From: Dama dama
Lineage: Eukaryota; Chordata; Mammalia; Artiodactyla; Cervidae
Assembly (NCBI RefSeq): GCF_033118175.1
Contig: NC_083695.1
Location: 33,745,607-33,809,606 of the forward strand
Direction of reading: 5' to 3'
Length of the DNA stretch: 64,000 bases
Both the position numbers and the translations under genes were made by a program. The notes below the pieces were generated by a model. That model saw only the letters and a program-made list of their open reading frames with translations, did no database searches and was not told where the DNA came from. Of the stretch, positions 11,331 to 21,109 are shown piece after piece (within the stretch, counting starts at the first letter, position 1; the number at the start of each line of letters is the position of its first letter).

Positions 11331-11679
11331 AAATGAAATGTGCAATCCTGGATTGGGGTGGGGGAGGTAGGAAATGTTAACTCTAAAGGACAATGTTGGG
11401 ATAAATGGCAGAATTTGAATACAAACTGCATATTAGATACTAGTATTGTATCAATATTAAGTTTCCTAAATTTGATAACTCCTTGTGGTTATGAAAAGAG
11501 TGTCCTTGTTCTTAAGAGGGGTGAAGAGTCGTCTTTGCATCTTATTCTCAAATAGTTCAGGGGAAAAAAAGGAGGAATAGAAGGTGACAAATATGTTGAG
11601 GACATATGGCTGTTTATTGTAATATCCTGCAACTTTTCTGAAGGTTTGAATTTTTTTTTCCCGAAACAAAACTTTAAAG

Positions 11680-12120
11680 GTCTCTAAAGCTGCTGTGTGT
11701 GAGAGGAATTACAGGGGACCAGAGTAGGGGTCGGCGAGTCTGGAAGGAGGCTATTGGGATGATGGAGACGTGGATTGCGGTGTCACAGTGGGATGGAGAG
11801 AAGAGGACAGATTTGAAATGTGAATTGGAGGTAGAACTAATGGAACTTGCTGATGGAGTGGATGTGGTGGCCTGGGGAAGAGTAGGAGGTAGAAATTGCC
11901 TCCTTAGGGTAACAGATTGAGTTCCAAAAGAATCTTCTTCCCAAGGTACTCTTATCCCCAATCCATTCTACTCAAGGCAGCCACTTTATGAATAGTTAAC
12001 ATAGTGATTTATTTTACAGGTGAAGTGAGACTCAGGGCTATAAAGTGGCTCATTTGAAGTTGCCAGATGTAGACAGAAATTTTACTCTCTTTACCCAGAA
12101 GAAACAAAATATAGGCGTGA
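11680..12120. repeat. Diverged ancient repeats (L2/MIR-like)
   Basis: Blocks near 11820-11880 (gatggagtggatgtggtgg) and 12010-12060 (ttttacaggtgaagtgaga) resemble antisense L2 and MIR. Boundaries cannot be set by eye. Confidence 0.35.
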
Positions 12121-12209
12121 GTTAAAAGTGTTCTTCAAACTGAATCCTGTCCCATTAGTTGATTGTGAAATTGATGTAGTAGTTGTTAGCAGCTTTAAAA
12201 AACAGTAAA

Positions 12210-12232
12210 AAACAAACAAACAAACAAACAAC
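12210..12232. repeat. (CAAA)n microsatellite
   Basis: Short tandem run of aaac/caaa units. Confidence 0.85.
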
Positions 12233-12539
12233 ATTGTAGCATGTCCTGTGTGGAAAGGATAAGTAATGTTTCATGAAACTTCAGTTTTAGTTAAATATGT
12301 ATATATGTATATTCTCATCATGATATAAAATGTGTTATTTACTTTGAGTTACCATTGAAAATTGAAGCACCACGCGCAGGATTATTGCAGACAGGTCTTA
12401 CAGTCCCCATGGGAATAAGAAAGCAGAAGATAAACTTACTTGGGTGGCTGCTGTTGGCTGTCCTGTGTTGTTTATTTTCTTAATGATTGATGGGCTTTAG
12501 GTCAGTGTGTTTTTTGTAGACTTCATAGTCATCCTCCCC

Positions 12540-12935
12540 TTCCAGTCTTGGAGTCAACAAATATTGAGTGCCTGCCGTGTACCATGCTGTTGTTCTAGGC
12601 AACCCCAATGAGCAAAACAGCCCTGGCCCTCAAGGAGCTTACCTTTAAACACGTTACCAAGTGAAACTTTAAGATTCCTTCAGTTTTTTTGAGTGATAGG
12701 TGCTCTAAAGGTTTAGGAGGACTGATCCAGGAAGGCCTCTCTGAGAAGGTGACATTTGCATTCAACCCCAAGTGAAACCAAAGGTGCAGCTTTGCTTCAG
12801 GGGAGAATGACCCAAGCAGAAGCAATAGCCCAGGCAAAGGTCCTGAGTTGGAAACAAGCCAAGGGTTTTGGTGGGACAGAACTGTGGCGAGGGGATCAAG
12901 GGAGAGTGGAAAGAGAGGAAGTGAGATTTAGGATA
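12540..12935 (-). mobile_element. L2 LINE 3' region, minus strand (first part)
   Basis: It reads as antisense L2: atattgagtgcctgccgtg, then caaggagcttacctt, then aggcctctctgagaaggtg. An L1 insertion interrupts it at 12936, and related sequence resumes at about 13821. Confidence 0.75.
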
Positions 12936-13039
12936 TTTTTTTGGAGACGAAGCTAACAGGACCTATTCGCTGTATAGCGCAGGCATCTGTATTCAATATC
13001 CTGTTCAATAATGGAAAGGAAATATATAGCACATATAGC

Positions 13040-13256
13040 GGTGGTGGTGGTTTACTTGCTAAGTCATGGCCAACTCTTTCGGCCCCATAGACTGTAGCCC
13101 GCCAGGTTCTTCTGTCCATGGGATTTCCCAGGCAAGATTTCTGGAGTAGTTTGCCATTTTCTTCTCCAGGGGATCTTCCTGACCCAGGGATGATTGAACC
13201 AGGGTCTCTTGCATTGCAAGCAGATTCTTTACTGTCTGAGCCACCGGGGAAGCCCT
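13040..13256 (-). mobile_element. Bov-tA SINE, minus strand
   Basis: The plus strand begins ggtggtggtggtttacttgc and ends ctgagccaccggggaagccc, a full-length reversed Bov-tA. Confidence 0.9.
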
Positions 13257-13347
13257 AGTGTAGTAAGACCATTGTGTAGTTCTTCAACTAGAGAGTAACA
13301 TTTTAGAGTAGCAGGTGGCCTCTGAGGTCACCAAGTTCAGGGGTTTT

Positions 13348-13374
13348 AAGTTGAGGTCCCAGTACTCCTTTTAG

Positions 13375-13426
<52 letters not shown>

Positions 13427-13474
13427 GTTGAGGTCTAGGGGTGTGTGTGTGTGTGTGTGTGTGTAAGTTGAGGT

Positions 13475-13512
<38 letters not shown>

Positions 13513-13534
13513 GTTGAGGTCCCAGTACTCCTTT

Positions 13535-13571
<37 letters not shown>
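13348..13571. repeat. Four-unit minisatellite with embedded (GT)n runs
   Basis: Units start at 13348, 13425, 13465 and 13511. Each opens with aagttgaggtc and closes with a GT run of variable length. Units 1 and 4 carry the longer spacer with ccagtactccttttag, and units 2 and 3 a short form. The reverse strand gives histidine/threonine-rich frames that are repeat artefacts. Confidence 0.95.
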
Positions 13572-13573
<2 letters not shown>

Positions 13574-13683
13574 GGCATAGCAGTTCACTCCAGTATACTT
13601 GCTTGGAGAATCCCACTGACAGAGGAGACTGGCCCACTGTGGTCCATAGGGTTGCAAAGAGTCGGATATGATTGAAGTGACTT
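13572..13683 (+). mobile_element. Bov-A/Bov-tA SINE, 5'-truncated, plus strand
   Basis: It begins in the Bov-A unit (gcagttcactccagtatac) and ends gtcggatatgattgaagtg. agcacatata follows at 13684-13693, and the same 10-mer is at 13028-13037. Confidence 0.8.
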
Positions 13684-13820
13684 AGCACATATATATATGG
13701 GTATATATATATATATATATACACACATACACATGTATATGTATAATTGAATCACTTTGTGGTCCAACCGAAATTAATACAACATTGTAAATCAGCTATA
13801 CTTCAATAAAATTTAGGATA

Positions 13821-14330
13821 AATTTTATTTATCCTATAAATAAATATCCTATCAATAAAAATAGGATGTAGAGGGAAGGGATACAGGGATAAATCTAGGT
13901 GGACGATGGAGCCATTTACTGGTGAGGAAGACTAGAGGCTGATGTAGAAATATGTAGAGATGTAGAGAAAAGTAATTCAGTAGTTCTGTTCCTGGCTATG
14001 AGTTTCAGAGGCCTGTTGGACATAGAAGTGGAGACCCAGGATGGTCAGTTGGATGGTCAAAGTCTTAGGTCAGAGTCTGAACTGGAGAATTTGAGAGCAT
14101 TAGTATATAGCTGATATTAAAAGGACTGAGATTCGATGAGCTTCCCGGGGTGAGGCTGGGGGGTTGGATGGATCTGGAGTGGGTGAGCTGGGAGTGTGGA
14201 TCAGAAGAGCAGAGGCCTGGGGACAGAGCCCAAGGGCAATTAAGAGAAAGGTGGAGAAAAGCTCTGTGAGCACCTGGAGAAGATGTTTTCTGGAGGGAGG
14301 GGGGAGGGCCCAATATCAATTTATATAGCA
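13821..14330 (-). mobile_element. L2-like relic, minus strand (second part)
   Basis: After the L1 duplication the sequence returns to antisense L2-like text, for example gcctgttggacatagaagtgg and ggggacagagcccaagggc. It is probably the same old element as 12540-12935. Confidence 0.5.
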
Positions 14331-14334
14331 GCTG

Positions 14335-14555
14335 ATTCCCTGCTTTTGAGCCCTGGATTTACTATCAGTAAGTGAATTTATTTATTCTGAGAAGTTACTT
14401 CTCTGTGTGAGATAGGTGTTTTTAAATTTCTTATTTGATAAATTAGGGAGAATAGTACTCCTTTCACAGAAATGTTTGGTAAATTAAATTAGGTAATACA
14501 CACAGAGTGTTTCAAACAGTCCCTAGCACATAATAAGAACTCAATAACTCCCTAG
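14335..14555 (+). mobile_element. MIR SINE, plus strand
   Basis: The sense MIR order is visible: gaagttacttctctgtgtg, then gataaattagggagaatagt, then cctagcacataataagaactc. Confidence 0.55.
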
Positions 14556-14854
14556 TTTTTTGTTGCAGTGGTGCTTACTATAAGAAATCAATTCAGGCTT
14601 AAGGTCTGTATTCCGGGTTAGTATAGAGGTTAAGTGGTAGCAGAAATGGCTGTTTGTCTATGTGTGCTGTGCGATAATCAATTTGGTTTAGCTAGTTCTC
14701 TGAGATATTTAAGGAGTCTTGCACAATGAGGGGACCTTCTTACTCGGTTACCATTAAATGGGAATATCAAGTGACCCTAAAATCAAAGTAATAGAAAATT
14801 GTCTTTTTCTCAGACATTTAATTTGCTGTTTCTTCACCACACATCATCCTTCCA

Positions 14855-14983
14855 CTTTTTTTTTTTTTTTGGCTGTGCCAGGCAGGATCTTAGTGGGATC
14901 TTAGTTCCCTGACCAGGAATCAAACCTGTGCTCCCTGCCTTGGAAGCACAGTCTTAACCACTGAACTGCCAGGGAAGTCTCTG
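14855..14983 (-). mobile_element. CHR-2-like SINE, minus strand
   Basis: A T run (tail on the minus strand) leads into ggctgtgccaggcagg and ends actgaactgccagggaagtc, the reversed CHR head. Confidence 0.8.
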
Positions 14984-14989
14984 TCCTTC

Positions 14990-16850
14990 TGTACTTTCAA
15001 GGTCAGGGGAGATATTAATTTATACCATACTGCTACCTTGTCAAACAAATTATTGTGTAAAGGAGCTTCTTAGATTTGACAAATGAAATCTCAGGAGGAA
15101 CTCGTTAAACCAATAAAATTAAAAATTCTAATTCCCATTGCTTTCTAGTGTGTACCATTTTATTCATCTCAAATAAACATACAAATTCAAGCATCCTATA
15201 AGACAAATAGATTCCTTTTTAATTAGTGGCTCTTTATACAGAATTTTTATCATCATGAAAGTTTTAAACCAAGAAAAGAACAAATATTTGCAGTTGCAAC
15301 TTCTTGTCAACTTTGCCCACTATTTGAAGAGCTCTGAAAATGTAAATGTATGTCCCATTTTTTCACTGTGGCAGTAAAAAAAAATAGACTTTGACTTCTT
15401 AGGATCATGTCTCCTCTGTTATGTATGGAATGTGGGAGATACATAGAAGTGTTCTTTTTTTTGTGACTGATGTTACTGTTTCTCATGCAAAGACTTGTTT
15501 ATCAAGAGCTGATCTTTGCTTTTGTGTGTGTGCTTTTCATAGTACTATTTCTTAGGCATCTCCAAATACTAAGGCAGAGTTTATTTTGAGGAGTTATTGC
15601 TTTGTTAATTATTGTACAGAATTATTTCTCAATTTAAGGAGGCCTTGTATTCCATGGCAAAAGTAAGCCAGCTGCAGGGGTTTCTGGGAGCAGAATAATG
15701 TAGTGCTAAGGTCTTATGCGTCAATGTGGGCAGTCTAATACTTTACACCAGATTTTTAATGATGCTTAAATATGTGGTGGTTTTAAGATCCCATTTGAAG
15801 TGAAGAAGCTCTTTAAAATTTGTTGAAATAATTTAGAAAAGGGGGGAATGATTTGGCCAAGATTTGAGAGGTATGAACTTTTTTCCAAGGCTTTACTATG
15901 GTTTTGATGCTGCTGAAAGTGACTTTGCCAAATTTCACCTTTATATATGTTGGTTATACTGTGCCTGGATCCAAAAAATGATTTTAGGTGACTTAAGTGA
16001 TTAAAATATATTTAATATACTAATCTTCTTTTCTAAAGTAACAGAAATAATTAAGATGAAGGACTAGATAAATCCTATGTCTATACTGAATAAGTTAGTT
16101 CTAAACATTCTGATAGCTAAGGGGAAAGAGAAGCCTGGTTTTTAAGATTCTCATTGTCAAAAGCATAGAGGTTTGAAGAGAGAATATTTCTCCAGCCTTT
16201 TCTGAATTTAAGGATAATTTGTTTTGGATTCTAATCCTATATAATCAACAATGAGTAATAACATCGACAGTCTCTCTTCCCACTCTTTCCTCAAAGGGAA
16301 ATACCCAATTATAAAAATAATGCATGCTGGTTGTACAAAAGTTTAAAACAAATAAAAAATATATCTGTCAAAGTGAACTTTCTCTGAATGACACCTCTGT
16401 CTGAGTAGACATTTCTCAGTTCACAGGAAGTGGTGGCCTTAAATCCCAACTCAGTGGCGGTATTTGTAAGGAGCCATGATGGCGAGTTCAGCACATAGTT
16501 ATTGGGCCTCTCAGGTTTGCTGCCATTAGGGATACAGAAATGATTAAGACACCACTCTTTTCCTTAAGAAACTCAAGGACAAATGCGTTTCACTCTTTGT
16601 CAGTGACCCATGAAATATTTCGTATCTGTTTACTGGCTACCTGTTATGATCTGGTATGTACCCGCCAGCCAGGGAGACCCTAGTTGGGTACTTCAGTTAC
16701 TAACTATGCAACTAATGCTCATGCTGTGTTCTAAGTAACTGGGCTCAGCATGAAGAAGTTAGCTTGAGAGCACAAAGAAGGAGAGAAACTTGTTTTGCTG
16801 GGCAAGGGTTTGCAGAGGAAGGAAATTTTAGGTTGAGGTCTAGTGTCAGA
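14990..16850. other. Unassigned unique-looking sequence
   Basis: No repeat or exon is recognised over about 1.9 kb, which is long for this repeat-rich window. A mild plus-strand T excess is visible. Confidence 0.4.
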
Positions 16851-16859
16851 GTGCACCAG

Positions 16860-17290
16860 ACAGCCCAGAAGTGGGGATGGCATTCTAGGCAGAGGGTACA
16901 GTGAACCCAGAACTTTGGCGGTGCAAGCCAGAATGCACATTTGGGCAACAGATAAATAGCAGATGGCCGAACAGAGTGTATGGCTCGGAGGAGGGGGAGT
17001 GTGAGGGAAGATGAGGCTGAGAGGATGGTAGGGCTGTGTCCAGTGAAGAAACTTGGATTTTATTCTGTCAGGAGGCTTTTAAGCGGAGGAGAGATTTATA
17101 TTTCAGATACATAACCGGTGAAGTGTGACACGTTGATTGTGGGGCAGAGAGATTGGAGGCAGGGAATAATGTGCAACTGAGATAAAGGAGAAGCAAGGTC
17201 TTGGGTGTGGAGCAGTGTCCGAGAGGACACACCGAAGTATTGAGACATTTCTAGTCTATTGTGTGGGATGGGTGAGAAGAGTCTGGGGAA
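16860..17290 (-). mobile_element. L2-like relic, minus strand
   Basis: It resembles antisense L2: gcattctaggcagagggtac, then aaacttggattttattctgt, then ggaggcttttaagcggagg. It is diverged. Confidence 0.5.
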
Positions 17291-17299
17291 CAGCGGTTG

Positions 17300-17735
17300 C
17301 TGAGGAGAGGGCGGGTCTCCGGGAATACTGACATTCAAAGATTAGCCCAGGAAGGGGGCCTGGTTTTCATTTCATTAGGTATTTTGAGCAATTTTACTTT
17401 TCATTTTCTCCCTGCTCAGCAAATGAAATCTTTTTTCATTTTATTTATTTTTAATAATTGTATTATAGATATCTCAACAGACTATTTTGATCCACAAGAT
17501 ACTTTATTATCTAATACACACACATATATATTAATATATAAATCTTTGTAAATAGAGTAAAGCCTCTCTATAATAAACTTGGATTTGTTTACACTTTTTT
17601 TTTTTTTTAAAGAAACCGTGCTGAAGTTATACATGCCACCATCTGGAGCCTCATCTTGTCCTATCCTCGTTTAGGCAAACTGGTACATCTTTCAAAGCAC
17701 CCTCTCCAGCCCTGACAGCCCTGGGTCAGAGGCAG
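17300..17735. other. Unassigned AT-rich sequence with poly(T)
   Basis: It contains a T run near 17598-17610 and a TA-rich patch near 17520-17545. No element is recognised. Confidence 0.4.
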
Positions 17736-17739
17736 GGAG

Positions 17740-17870
17740 TCTTAGGACTGGGGCTAAGTCTCAGTCCTGGCTCCTCTGCCTCCTAGCTGTGTGACTGTGG
17801 GCCTTTCACTTTTATCTCTGAGCCTTAGTCTGCTCATCCATGAAGCGGAAAGATTAAGTATCTATTGAAG
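17740..17870 (+). mobile_element. MIR SINE, plus strand
   Basis: The MIR core is visible as cctcctagctgtgtgactgtg followed by gccttagtctgctcatcca. Confidence 0.65.
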
Positions 17871-17879
17871 CTTTAAAAG

Positions 17880-18759
17880 TTAAAAAACATTTGTTGATTC
17901 AAAATGGAATATTTCCAAGAAAACTATATGACATTTTGAAGAGGCCATTTTGATGTTGTAGATTTGACCTTCATGCCTGTTTCCTGACTATGAAACAGGC
18001 TATTAACCTTTCAGCTTTAAAACATTTACCTTGTATACCCAGAAAACCAGCAAATACCCCCATCCCAGGTCTGATCCATGCTGTACTCCATCCCTGAGCT
18101 TTTTTTTTTTAATAAAATATGCATACCTGGTATAAAAATGAGAACAATTCACTTTTTAATATTGTTTCTCATGATTCCCTTTGAACCTGGAGTAGCCTGA
18201 TGACTCTTTCTCGAGAAGTTTCACCGATACTGTGGGTAAGGGACATTGGAGAGTAGATAGTCAAGAGCTTCAGTGGAGGTTGAACAAGCAGAGGTTTTTG
18301 TCTCTTGCAGCAGCCAAGGTAGGCGCTCCAAGGCTGCCAAGATGCCACGATTCCACCTTTGCATCTTTCTGCTTCGCCGTCCTTAGCATTGAGGCCTTCC
18401 TCACACTCCTCCCATTCTCACAATGTAGCTTCTTCATGTGTAGTCACCACTGCTGTGTTCCACCAGGGAAAGAGGGAAAGGGCCAGGGGTAGCAGTACAA
18501 GCTTTCTCCTGGGGAGGCTTTTCCTTTCTGTTCAGGAAATGAGGCATCTTGTCCTCTGTGCTTATATTTCATTGCCTTGAGCTGAGTCACACCGTCGTCA
18601 CTAGCTTCAAGTACTCTGGGAGGTCGCAAGTTTAACTTTGCAGTCTCTCTGGTTAGAAGGCAAAGGAAAAGATGGTGAGAAGGAGTTTCTGCCAGTCATT
18701 CTGTACAGTGTCTGCCCTTGATAGGGTGACATTGTCTTGGTGTAGTTACTAACTTCACG
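17880..18759. other. Unassigned sequence
   Basis: No repeat or exon is supported. A good acceptor-like tract (tttttgtctcttgcag, ending at 18310) has no convincing exon behind it. Confidence 0.4.
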
Positions 18760-18767
18760 GTCTTATT

Positions 18768-18881
18768 TAGGGTGACCAACTATCCTGGTTTGCCTGGGAC
18801 TGAGAAATTTCCTGGGATACAGAGCTTTCGGTACTATATAGCCTGGACAGTCCTAGGAAAACCAGGGTGGTTGTCACCTTA
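18768..18881. mobile_element. Short hAT-like palindromic DNA element (MITE)
   Basis: The first about 34 bp (tagggtgaccaactatcctg onward) and the reverse complement of the last about 34 bp (taaggtgacaaccaccctgg onward) match closely, so it is a terminal-inverted-repeat element of 114 bp. The flanking 8-mers gtcttatt (18760-18767) and gtcttacc (18882-18889) agree at 6 of 8 positions, as expected for an old hAT 8-bp duplication. There is no coding capacity. Confidence 0.75.
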
Positions 18882-18889
18882 GTCTTACC

Positions 18890-19247
18890 ATATTCTCTTG
18901 GGTCTAAAAATACAGAAGTGAGTTATCTCTTGAGGATAAAACAGCCTTGGCTGGGCTTACAAAGATTGAAAGGCGACTTAATAATTTAATTTTAATAATA
19001 ATAATATCAAATATTTAATTTTAAATTATACAAAATAATTATCAGACTATTAAATAATTTAATAATGTACAACAAGAAATAAGTGATATTGGATCCGTGG
19101 AGCATCCTGGAAGCAGAAGCTGCTTAGTACATCTGAGCTTTTGACAAAGGGTCTTTGGGTTGCAGTGTTACTCAACTCCAGGGGCCTCTGTTCACTCCAG
19201 CCTGGGGTGAATTCCATAGTGCTAATGCTGTTCAGAAAAGCCTTTCT
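18890..19247. other. Unassigned sequence with AATT-rich low complexity
   Basis: 18980-19070 is A/T-only low-complexity sequence (taataataataat-type runs). The rest is unassigned. Confidence 0.5.
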
Positions 19248-19255
19248 AAGGAATT

Positions 19256-19967
19256 ACATGATGAAAGTGAAAGAGGACAGTGAAAAACTTGGCTTAAAAC
19301 TCAGCATTCAGACAAATAAGATCATGGCATCCGGTCCTATCACTTTATGGCAAATAGATGGGGAAACAATGGAAACAGTGACAGACTTTATTTTCTTGGA
19401 CTCCAGAATCACTGTACATGGTGACTGCAACCATGGAATTAAAAGACACTTGCTCCTTGGAAGAAAAGCTGTAACCAATCTAGACAGCATATTAAAAAGC
19501 AGAGATGTTACTTTGCCAATAAAGGTCCATCTAGTCAAAGCTGTGGTTTTTCCAGTAGTCATGTATGGCTATGAGAGTTGGACTATAAAGAAAGCTGAGT
19601 GCCGAAGAATTGATGCTTTTGAACTGTGGTGTTGGAGAAGACAACTGCAGGGAGATCCAACCAGTCAATCCTAATGGAAATCAGTCCTAAATATTCATTG
19701 GAAGGACTGATACTGAAGCTGAAACTCCAATACTTTGGCCACCTGATGTGAGGAACTAACTTATTTGAAAAGACCCTGATGCTGGGAAAGATTGAAGGCT
19801 GGAGGAGAAGGGGACGACAAAGGATGAGATGGTTGGATGGCATCACCAACTCTATGGACATGAGTTTGAGCAAGCTCTGGGAGTTGGTGACGGACAGGGA
19901 AGCCTGGCATGCTCTAGTTCATGGGGTCACAAAGAGTCGGACACGACTGAGCGACTGAACTGAACTG
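19256..19967 (+). mobile_element. BovB LINE 3' fragment, plus strand
   Basis: It encodes the C-terminal part of the BovB (RTE clade) reverse transcriptase. Translated from about 19259 it reads through VKEDSEKLGLKLSIQ, KIMASGP and ESWTIKKAECRRIDAFE and stops at 19674. BovB copies normally continue past CWRR with more residues. Here a short deletion just after that codon (near 19637) shifts the frame. The non-coding 3' end follows to gactgagcgactgaactg. The copy is 5'-truncated. aaggaatt at 19248-19255 and 19968-19975 is the target-site duplication. The donor RT would have acted in target-primed reverse transcription. This copy is dead. Confidence 0.92.
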
Positions 19968-20085
19968 AAGGAATTCCCTGTGGTCTCGTGGTTAGGACTG
20001 TGCACTTTCACTGCTGAGGGCTCAGGTTAGATCCTTGGCCGGGAATTAAGATCCCACAAGCCACACGTGGCAAGAAAAAAAAAAT
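19968..20085 (+). mobile_element. CHR-2-like SINE, plus strand
   Basis: It starts ggaattccctgtggtctcg, carries the reversed-promoter-free sense order of the tRNA-like head, passes through aattaagatcccacaagcc and ends in an A-rich tail. It abuts the BovB 3' end directly. Confidence 0.85.
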
Positions 20086-20239
20086 GCCTTTTTAACAGGA
20101 CCAGACCAAGTTCCTGGTTTCTCTTCAGGTGAAGCTTCTCCTCTGGACACTGCCATTTTGTTTCTTCACCCTTTCTGAGCTGCTGTTGCTGACAAGTCTC
20201 CCCTTCTGATAGACAGTCTTTGGATATTTTATTGTCTTC

Positions 20240-20765
20240 AAGCAAATATTTTTTTTGAAAAATTGAGATATAATTCATATATCCTAAAATTCACCCTTTT
20301 AAAAGTATATGGTTCGGTGGTTTTATTAGTATATTCACAAAGCCATGCAACCTTTACCACTACCTAGTTTCAGAACATTTTCATTACAAAATGAAACCCT
20401 GTACCCACTCGCAGTCATCTCAGCCCCTGGCAACTTTTAGTCTGTGTACTGGCTGTTGGGAATTTGTCTGTTCTGGACATTGCATTTGAATGGAATCATA
20501 CAGTTTGTGGCCTCTTTTATGTCTGGCCTCTTTCACTTAGCATAATGTTTTCAAGTTCATTCAAGTTGTAGCATGGAGTAGTGGTTCTTTCCTTTTAATT
20601 GCTGAATAGCATTCCACTGTATGGATGTGTCATATTTTATTCATTTATAAGTTGGTAGACATTTAGGCTGTTTCTAGTTTCTGGCTATTTTGAATACTGC
20701 TACGAACATTTGTGTACAAGTTTTTGGGTGGACACATGTTTTCAGATCTTTCAAAATACACCTAT
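20240..20765 (-). mobile_element. Old L1 (L1M-type) 3' region, minus strand
   Basis: It reads as antisense L1 3' sequence: gccatgcaacctttaccac, then cattgcatttgaatggaatc, then tcacttagcataatgttttc. It continues after the SINE at 21003. Confidence 0.7.
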
Positions 20766-20990
20766 GTGCATGTGTGCTAAGTTGCTTCAGTTATGTCCTA
20801 CTCTTTGAGACCCTATTAACTATAGTCCTCCAGGGTTCTCTGTCCACAGAATTCTCCAGGCAAGAATACTGGAGTGGGTTGCCACGCCCTCCTTTAGGAG
20901 ATCTTCCCTATCCAGGGATTGAACCTGCATCTCTTATGTCTCCTACATTGGCAGGCAGATTCTTTACTGCTGAGCCATCAGGGAAGCCCG
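20766..20990 (-). mobile_element. Bov-tA SINE, minus strand, inside L1
   Basis: Full-length reversed copy from tgtgctaagttgcttcag to gagccatcagggaagccc. aaaatacacctat (20753-20765) and aaacacacctat (20991-21002) form a near-perfect duplication. Confidence 0.9.
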
Positions 20991-21002
20991 AAACACACCT
21001 AT

Positions 21003-21105
21003 ATTCTCCTAGAATAAACCTAGCTAGGAGTAGAATTGTTGGGTCTTCAGGCACATCTTACTCTGATTCTTTAAGGATACTGTGTATAACTTATTGTTTG
21101 ACTCT
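21003..21105 (-). mobile_element. Old L1 3' region, continuation
   Basis: ctaggagtagaattgttggg continues the L1 interrupted at 20765. The match is lost by about 21100. Confidence 0.55.
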
Positions 21106-21109
21106 CATT

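Larger units (their letters stand above)
12936..13810 (+). mobile_element. Ruminant L1 3' end split by a composite insert
   Basis: The left part (12936-13037) matches the ruminant L1 3' UTR (gaagctaacaggaccta, then ttcaatatcctgttcaat). The right part (13694-13810) gives its end (caacattgtaaatcagc, then atacttcaataaa). A 10-bp duplication, atttaggata, flanks the whole at 12926-12935 and 13811-13820. The interior block 13038-13683 is foreign to L1 and is described separately. Confidence 0.8.

Noticed and set aside
11060..11431. 123-codon minus-strand frame
   Set aside because: It spans L2-like sequence and unassigned DNA, with no RT motif or splice context.
13348..13571. Regularly spaced repeats that might suggest a CRISPR-like array
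   Set aside because: The units are a minisatellite with GT runs in mammalian DNA. Spacers are not unique sequences.
13371..13724. 117-codon minus-strand frame rich in His and Thr
   Set aside because: It is translation of (AC)n runs and SINE sequence.
18295..18318. Acceptor tttttgtctcttgcag with a gtaggc eight bases later
   Set aside because: It would define an 8-nt micro-exon. No other support.
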